From contig CAJQUN010000059.1 of the NCBI GenBank assembly GCA_907163345.1, forward strand, positions 1,116,001 to 1,180,000: 64,000 nucleotides of DNA. The letters run 5' to 3'. Below are positions 57,325 through 64,000 of this stretch, piece by piece. The notes below the pieces were generated by a model. That model saw only the letters and a program-made list of their open reading frames with translations, was not told the DNA's origin and ran no database searches. Made by a program: the position numbers and the translations under genes. This DNA comes from Haberlea rhodopensis (lineage: Eukaryota > Streptophyta > Magnoliopsida > Lamiales > Gesneriaceae). How positions within the stretch are numbered: the first letter of the stretch is position 1; each line of letters starts with the position of its first letter.

Positions 57325-59107
57325 CTAGATCTCCATGAAGACCCATCTATTCTCAAACTACTTCCTCGGGCATAAGGATGATTTCTGTTCTTTTCATCTT
57401 TCACATTTGGGGGTAGTTTCCGATGATTGTAGGGATCTCATTCCATGTACAACAAAGAAAAGCGGTTTTGTTGATTCCTCTTAGCCTCTTGTAATTCTTT
57501 TTGGAGTTTCGCTTCATAGCATCACTCTGCAACATTTATTTAAGAAATGACATTCTCCTGGCCACCGTCTCCGTTTCTTGCGGTGTATACTTCTGGATAA
57601 GCATTTCTCTCCATGGACTTCGTATTTTGGCAAAGAATAACTCACTTGCATCCTTATCCGTCATTTTTGCCTTCCATCTATCCTCGGTAAAGAGTTTGAT
57701 ATACTCGTCTACATAACAGATATCATGTAGTTCCAGGCTATATATAGCTTTTCTATATTTTTCGCCTTTTCTTGCTCCATTCATTCAAAATAACCAACTC
57801 CGATGAAACAGATTTTAAAAAGTTTGGCCATCTTGTCCACAATTGCTTTTAGGGACTCTCCAACTAGAACTTCTTCCTTGGTAACATGGTAGTGAGATCC
57901 CATGCAATTTTGGCTGATCCTTCAGACTCATATTAAGGAGTAATATGAATCTTTCTTTGTTGAGATCAAGTGTTCCTGCTGCGATTCTCATTGCTGAAGC
58001 CCATTCATCAATAAGAATTTCTCGATTTTTGAAATCCAAAATATCCAGGTTGAGCATGAGTATGTATGGGTGTATTGGATCTAACTGAGATTTTCCGTAC
58101 GTCGTTTGATGTAAATCTGCCTGCGGGAACGATTCATTATTCCAACTGGGGATCTAAGGTTGCTACGGTGATAAAATCCTCCTGATGGGGCATTCTTTGA
58201 TCTCCATCTGGTGGTGGATTGTGTGACCCGAAACTTTCCTGTGGTGGTGGAAGTAGAGGGATTCTAGTCTCCCTTGATCCTCCAACTTGATTTGTTTTGA
58301 AGTCTAGAGATTCAATCCTGCAAACGAATCAGCAAGATCACGTAGATCTTTCAGGTTGATTATTTCTATTACTTTGTGGGAAGTATTTGATCTCCTCGGA
58401 TGATAGCGATCAATTTCTCAGTGTCTGTTATAGGTCTTTGGACCTCCTCGGCTTTCACTTTTTGATGTAAAATGGGTTCTTTTTCATAGGACGGTGGTAA
58501 CCACCATACTTTTCTTCTTCCTGAAGAACTTGATCATGACTCCAACTCCTTGACTCGGGTTTGAACATCTCGAAGGCTATCAAGAAATTCATCTTGATGT
58601 TTGATCACGATCTCCATTTGGGTCTGGATATGATGGAGTTGTGATGGCACATGATATTGTTTATTCCCATAGCTCTGCATCGTTTTATGGATCTCTCTAA
58701 GATCTTTGGACATCTTAGAAGTGTCCGGCTCGATTTCTCGAAAGGTTGGTTCTCCCATCCTATTCGTTAGGTCGGGTGTTCAGGATGGTCTTCCTCCTGA
58801 GCTTCACCTAACTCAAACTGAAGTTTGAGGTTCATCCTGGAAAGGTTCATCTTACCTTCTCCAGTTGTTGATACTGATTTATGCTAGCTTGGCTAGCACC
58901 GACTTCTCGTAGTATTTTTCATTTATGGTTGAAGCGTTTAGCTTTGGCTAGATGTTCCTGATTTAGTTCTTCCAATTTTTTGAAGTACCACATGTATGAG
59001 TAACACTCGGAACATTCGTTCGGATCCATTTTTTCTCGAATTGTCTCATCCGTTTAGGATAATATGAATATTCAAATTATGATCTTAATATTTTCAGAAT
59101 AAACCTA
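57325..59107 (-). pseudogene. Endogenous caulimovirid relic (coat protein and coiled-coil ORFs)
   Basis: Minus-strand pieces: near 59030-58900 a short ORF beginning MDPNEC; at 58758-58534 a coiled-coil-like segment (MGEPTFREIEPDTSKM start) like a virion-associated protein; at 58057-57536 helical coat-protein-like sequence in two frames (for example ERFILLLNMSLK; DRWKAKMTDKDASELFF). With the zinc knuckle left of Athila, the gene order fits a plant pararetrovirus integrated in the genome. Frameshifts and stops disable it; RT and movement protein are not present in the window. A diverged retrotransposon gag is the alternative. Confidence 0.55.
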
Positions 59108-59120
59108 GGCTCTGATATCA
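59108..59120 (-). promoter_or_regulatory. tRNA-Met primer-site-like motif of the caulimovirid relic
   Basis: Minus strand TGATATCAGAGCC, one mismatch from the TGGTATCAGAGCC initiator-tRNA primer site used by caulimovirids (and by many LTR elements). It lies just upstream of the first ORF piece. Confidence 0.6.
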
Positions 59121-59425
59121 TTTTTAGACAGGATTGAGTTATTAGGAAAATGACAAAATTTTGGATAAAATCCGAAAAGTAAAAAAAAACATTGGGGGTG
59201 GCTTGTCATTAGCCTTATAATTATATAAAAGTAAAATTACATGGGATATGGAGTTGAAACTAATATGAAAAGATGGGTAAAGAGTTTAAACAAATGAATC
59301 TTGATATGAGAGTGTGTTAAATATAAGTTTAAAGGTAGGGATTTTTGGTGAGTTTACGCTATTAAAATTATGTTTTGTATTAAATTTAGTTTATATGAAT
59401 GCATGTATCACGGAAATGTTTACTA

Positions 59426-59490
<65 letters not shown>

Positions 59491-60099
59491 ATTTGGCACC
59501 GCAACCTGGTATATATATTCAACAAAGCGTCCGACACAAGTTCAACAGACAGTTCTAGAGAATAAAAAGATGGTTCATACGCATTGAACATACATAATCG
59601 TACGTATATAAAATCAAAAATAGGTTGGAGTAAACAGAAGTTTTCCCCAACAGTACACCATAGCAAGAGTTGGCATATGATATCCTTGTAGGGCCCAATA
59701 GACTTTCTAAACAAAAGTCATCTACGAAAGTGCAGTAGTAGATGACATCAATCACAATAAAAGTAAATCTCAACGAGCTCCAAAAAATCAATCAAAAGTT
59801 GTTCGCAAGAGCTTTCAAAATGACGATGGCTCATTTCATAATGCAGATATGTGTTCGGTTTCTCATAGCAGTAGAGCGAGCATCGCATAAGATGAATTAT
59901 AGTTTATATTTATTGTTGTAGTTGCATTGTTATTTTAGGATATTGCTCTTGTATTACTTGCTATGGCCTCATGATTAATTAATCATCTTACTTTTATAAT
60001 TATTTATATACTTTCTGACAAATAATGAATGTAAATGTGACGTCCCAAATTATTATCAAACAAGTAATATATAATTATCATAATTTAATTTTTCTAATT
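59121..60099. other. Non-coding, with a TA microsatellite
   Basis: No gene is seen. A (TA)n run of about 29 units lies at 59430-59487; the short open frames across it are not coding. Confidence 0.5.
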
Positions 60100-61345
60100 T
60101 TTTTGATATAATCTCTTTATACATGAAGGGAAAATTTGATGACAACCATCATAACAAAGATAATCGAGAACAATCACATAAACTCAAATGTATACAAACA
60201 ATCAAAACTGACGACCTATAATCTACCAAAAATTCATCATGCCGAATATTTTATAAAAAATTATTATTAAAGTTTGCCACAACGAAAACTTATTTTTAAC
60301 TCTTTTTTTTTAAAATAAGTATATAAAAAAATTTATTATTAAAGTTTGCCACGAAAAAAAAGCTATTTTGAACTATCTATCTTTTTAATTCATACTTGAT
60401 AAAATCAACAAGTTTTTTTCTAAAAAAAAAAAGATAACATTTTAAATTTTAAAAATTGAGATAAGATGGATGCACTGTTGGGTCAAAGGTTTTGATATAA
60501 TCTCCTTATACATTAAGGGGATATTTGATGCCAAACATCAGAACAAAGGTAATACCACATATTAGCAATGAGTGGTAGATAAGCAAAAAATCAAAATGTA
60601 CATAAACAAGCAAAATCGACGACATGTAATCTACCAAAAATTCATCATACCGAATATTTTATAAAAAATACAAATACAAAAATAAAAGAAAAAGAAAACA
60701 AATTTTTTTTTAAAAAATAAAAAAAAGTGACGTGAGGTTACTGAACAGTAACCTCACGCCGCTTATATATATGGTATAATTAAAGTTTGCCACGAAAAAA
60801 AGCTATTTGAACTATCTGTTTTTTTTAATTCATACTTGATAAAATCAACAAGTTTTTTTCTAAAAAAAAAAGATAACATTTTAAATTTTAAAAATTGAGA
60901 TAAGATGAATGCACTGTTGGGTCAAAGGTTTTGATATAATCTCCTTATACATTAAGGGGATATTTGATGCCAAATATCAGAACAAAGGTAATACCACATA
61001 TTAGCAATGGGTCGTAGATAAGCAAAAAATCAAAATGTACATAAACAAGCAGAATCGACATGTAATCTACCAAAAATTCATCATACCGAATATTTTATAA
61101 AAAATACAAATACAAAAATAAAAGAAAAACTAAAAGAAAAAGAAAACAAAAATTTTTTAAAAAAATAAAAAAAGCGTGGAACAGTAAACTCACGTCGCTT
61201 ATATATATGGTATTATTTTATAAAAATACAAATACAAAAATAAAAGAAAAACTAAAAGAAAAAGAAAACAAAATTTTTTTAAAAAAATAAAAAAAGTGAC
61301 GTGAGGTTGCTGTTCATTGGAACAGTAACCTCAAGTCGCTTATAT
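60100..61345. repeat. AT-rich tandem repeat, about three units of 200-440 bp
   Basis: Blocks such as AAAGTTTGCCACGAAAAAAA, GATATAATCTCC and CTACCAAAAATTCATCAT recur in order at about 60100-60330 (diverged), 60335-60775 and 60780-61215, followed by a partial copy to about 61345. The units end in a hairpin-bearing GC island (GTGACGTGAGGTTACTG...) and CGCTTATATATATGGT. Confidence 0.8.
60731..60758. repeat. Perfect 13-bp hairpin in the AT-rich repeat
   Basis: CGTGAGGTTACTG and its exact complement CAGTAACCTCACG are separated by AA. Degenerate versions occur near 61178-61198 and 61298-61338. Confidence 0.9.
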
Positions 61346-62112
61346 ATATGGTATAATATAATATATATATATATATATATATATTAGTCTCATTCTGCAC
61401 GTTTTACGTGCATATACATTTTTTTTTTGTAAATTGTTGTGATTTGTAATGTCGTTTTTTATTTTGGTTTTAGCTTTTTTAATTTAAATTATAAAATGAT
61501 TATATAGTATTTTTATATTTAATTTTTTTGGAATTTAATAATTTTTTAGGATAATATGATAATTTATATGATATGTATGATGTTAATTGTATGATTGTGA
61601 ATGTCATAATGTAAATTGATTGGTACATAGATATCAAGTGTGATGGTAATATTTTAGATTGGTAAGGGCATGAGTGTAATTAGATATTAGTAATTTTAAA
61701 AAGAAAAGGAGAGTAATTTTAGAATGTAAAAATGGTCACCATTTTAGTTTTTATAATGGGTTTAAACATTATAATATAATAATAATAATATATATATATA
61801 TATATATAATTTATTTATTTTCTTATGAAATTAAACAAGTAAAGCGTTTCTAACACAACCACCAATAAAGTATGTTTCAAAAAAAAAAAAAACCGATCAA
61901 CTTTACTATATATTTTCATGGAGGAGGTAAAGTTACAGGCTTTCATTTTGTTTGGGAAATTAAGGAACCCTAATTTCCAAATTGAAATTGCTTAGGGAGA
62001 ACTACAACGGTAGAGAGGAAAGTTTTTGCCTTGCTTTTTTGAGACATTTAATTGTCTTTTGCTGATATACATATATATTCCATAACTTTTTTTGGGGGCC
62101 TGGGTTTTGAAA
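61346..62112. other. AT-rich intergenic region and RECQL3 promoter/5' UTR
   Basis: Contains TA runs at about 61355-61383 and 61786-61808. The 150 bp before the ATG at 62113 should hold the 5' UTR; no single TATA box is convincing. Confidence 0.4.
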
Positions 62113-63424
62113 ATGAATAAATCACCTTTGCCGCTGCACACTATTTGCGGGGCTGAGAAGCAGATGATAAAGAAGGAATCCTTGGTGAAGATTTTGAGAT
62201 GGCATTTTGGGCATTCTGATTTTCGAGGGAAGCAGCTGGAAGCCATTGAATCAGTTTTGTCAGGTTTGATTTTATGTGTGCATAATGTGTGGGGAGAGGA
62301 TGGAATTAAATGGAATCGCCACGCAGCTGGAACTAACCGCAATTTCTTTTTGTGATTATTCAGAATTGTACCATTGACCCTCATGTATTTTTATTGACCC
62401 TCATGTATTTTTCTTTTCTAAAAGATAGGTATTGTTACTGAAACTTTTGTGATCTTCATGGGTTAAAATCATGTTCGTTACCCAAGTGAAACACGATAAA
62501 GGATAATGTGCAAGTGTCAAGTAGTTGAAACTTTCATCACATATGATGCATATGTGATTTATGAATTATTAAATACTAATGAAACAATTACTCATCAATC
62601 TACAAGCAAAAAAATTGATAAGTATTCTTTCATTTCGTGTTGGACTTGCTACCTCTGCGCCATTCATAAAATATTGCACTTTTAACATGTGTTGAGGTGC
62701 AAGGGTTGATCCTAGCTCATCGTAGGTGCATGTCTTGTAGGCTTTTAATAACTATTGTCTTGTGCATGTATATAACTTGTATATACATGCTTATATTACA
62801 TATGTGTATACACATTTATGTACATATGCTTCTATGTGTGTGGTGTGATGTGTGTGTTTATATTCTAATCATTGTTTGTGTGGTGCTGTGTGTGGAATCG
62901 TTCGTTTGTATGGCTCTTTTATCCTAATGCTTATACTTTCGTTTTTTGATATGCTATATGAGAGTAGTTTGGTAATTGATGTAATTTGTTGATTCTACTG
63001 CAGGCAGAGATTGTTTTTGTTTGATGCCAACTGGTGGTGGAAAGTCAATCTGCTATCAGATTCCAGCACTAGCGAAACCAGGAATAGTTCTTGTTGTCAG
63101 TCCTTTGATAGGTGAATGAGAAAAAGTGTATTGATATTTATTTTTTTGAAGCTTCGGCCTGCACAGATTCTTTTGGTCTTTCATTTTTCAGGATAACATT
63201 TTATCTCTTCTGCTTCATTTCGTTTGATTTCAGCCCTTATGGTGAGTACATGACATATTTCATCCACCTGTTGTTTCTGCAATTCATTAACGAAAGTGAA
63301 TGTCATTTCTACTTTATGAATTCATTATACTTTTATTCAGGAAAATCAAGTAATGGCGTTAAAAGAGAAAGGAATTGCTGCTGAATATCTTTCCTCTACC
63401 CAGACTGCGAGTGCCAAGAATAAG
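62113..63424 (+). CDS. RECQL3: RecQ-type DNA helicase, first four exons (3' part outside the window)
   Basis: Exons 62113-62263, 63004-63111, 63234-63241 and 63341-63424, all GT-AG and in phase. The protein starts MNKSPLPLHTICGAEK, then LRWHFGHSDFRGKQLEAIE (RecQ motif 0), the Walker A MPTGGGKSICYQIP, VLVVSPLIALMENQVMALK (motif Ia) and GIAAEYLSSTQTASAKNK. This closely follows plant RECQL3, a 3'-5' ATP-dependent DNA helicase that unwinds branched DNA in repair and recombination. The third exon is only 8 nt. The next exon is not evident before 64000, and motif II (DEAH/DEVH) lies outside. No damage is visible. Confidence 0.92.
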
Positions 63425-64000
63425 GTTGAGATTATATAGATTTTACCTCAGTTAGGATTAGTGCTTACTGATTAGACAGAATGACAAATAATCACCTTCT
63501 AGTGGATCCAGCGAGCAGAGAAGAAGTATGAAGTAGTTTATTACACAAATCAGTTGCGTTAATTGAGAGCTATTTAATATTGTTTTGAGTGCAGTATTCA
63601 GGCAACCCTAATATTAAAAACTACTTATAGCTCTGTAGCACCCAACATACATCCTTTGCAATATTTGCGAAGACATTCAGATGGTGGGGGAAAAACCATG
63701 CCCACTTGCTTGCAAACATTTTTGATGTTCTTTGAGAATCCATGTAAAACCTGAAACATCGAACTCCAATCTTTTTCTTTTACTTTCAGCATCCATAGTA
63801 ATCCAATCCTGGATATTTCTTTCGCCACTTTATCTGTTTTATGCTTTATGTGACTCAAAGTTTTTGCAATAGAGGTTTTCCAGTTTTTTAGTTCTCAAAT
63901 AGTATGGGTTTTCTTTATAACATAAGTTCTACTATCATAGCCTACTATTTCACTTTATAAATGCTGTTCCTTGTGTACCAGAATATTACCTCTCAGTGTG
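63425..64000 (+). other. RECQL3: RECQL3 fourth intron (incomplete)
   Basis: Follows the AAG/GTTGAG donor at 63424. I see no convincing next exon; the conserved continuation of RECQL3 after KNK is absent, so the intron probably extends beyond the window. Confidence 0.5.

Noticed and set aside
59391..59714. ORF across the TA microsatellite
   Set aside because: Encodes a tyrosine/isoleucine run from the repeat.
63625..63858. Minus-strand ORF in the RECQL3 intron
   Set aside because: No domain recognised and inside an intron; probably chance, though a retroposed fragment is possible.

Overview
This window is nuclear DNA from a flowering plant, most likely a eudicot and possibly an asterid; I cannot name the species. 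The evidence is plant-type introns, leucine-rich-repeat receptor kinases with plant exon structure, nested LTR retrotransposons of the plant Tat, Athila, chromovirus-like and Copia groups, a Helitron, tRNA-derived SINEs and a plant caulimovirid relic. Host genes are few; most of the window is transposon.

Layout. 1-310: the first coding exon of a SINA-like E3 ubiquitin ligase (minus strand), running off the left edge. 1564-9791: a decayed non-RD LRR receptor kinase gene, split by an old Copia element (4126-9512). 9881-13119: AT-rich DNA with a hAT-type MITE, a possible CACTA end and a 0.77 kb foldback. 13125-30460: a Tat-lineage Gypsy element on the minus strand (TSD TACTG). It carries an antisense gene, two satellite-like arrays, a nested plus-strand Gypsy element (21087-26266, TSD ATCTG) and a nested Athila-type solo LTR (26856-28579, TSD ACGGG). 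30478-30657: an Au-like SINE. 32513-36386: the intact paralogue of the broken receptor kinase (four exons, 1184 codons). 36630-40229: a probable Helitron carrying a captured PPR gene fragment and a nested hAT element. 40565-42200: shards of a 3-hydroxyisobutyryl-CoA hydrolase-like gene with a second SINE. 42300-45110: a 3'-truncated L1-type LINE. 45111-59130: an endogenous caulimovirid relic split by a young, structurally complete Athila-like element (45621-57319, TSD ATTTT) with an uninterrupted 1773-codon polyprotein. 59131-62112: AT-rich DNA with repeated hairpin units. 62113-end: the first four exons of RECQL3, including an 8-nt microexon.

The most unusual signal is a shared architecture inside the LTRs of four different retrotransposons. 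Short CpG-containing palindromes occur in pairs set 20-22 bp apart, and in the best arrays the pairs repeat every 71-74 bp. The palindrome sequence differs between elements (GGCGTAATTACGCC in the Athila element; GATCGATC-based in the others), yet the spacing is kept. In the Athila element a second array, in inverted orientation, lies in the 3' untranslated region.

The working host genes (SINA-like ligase, LRR receptor kinase, RECQL3) do not form a pathway. The receptor kinase pair is a local duplication in which one copy was destroyed by retrotransposition. All gene and family calls are from reading the sequence; no database search was possible.
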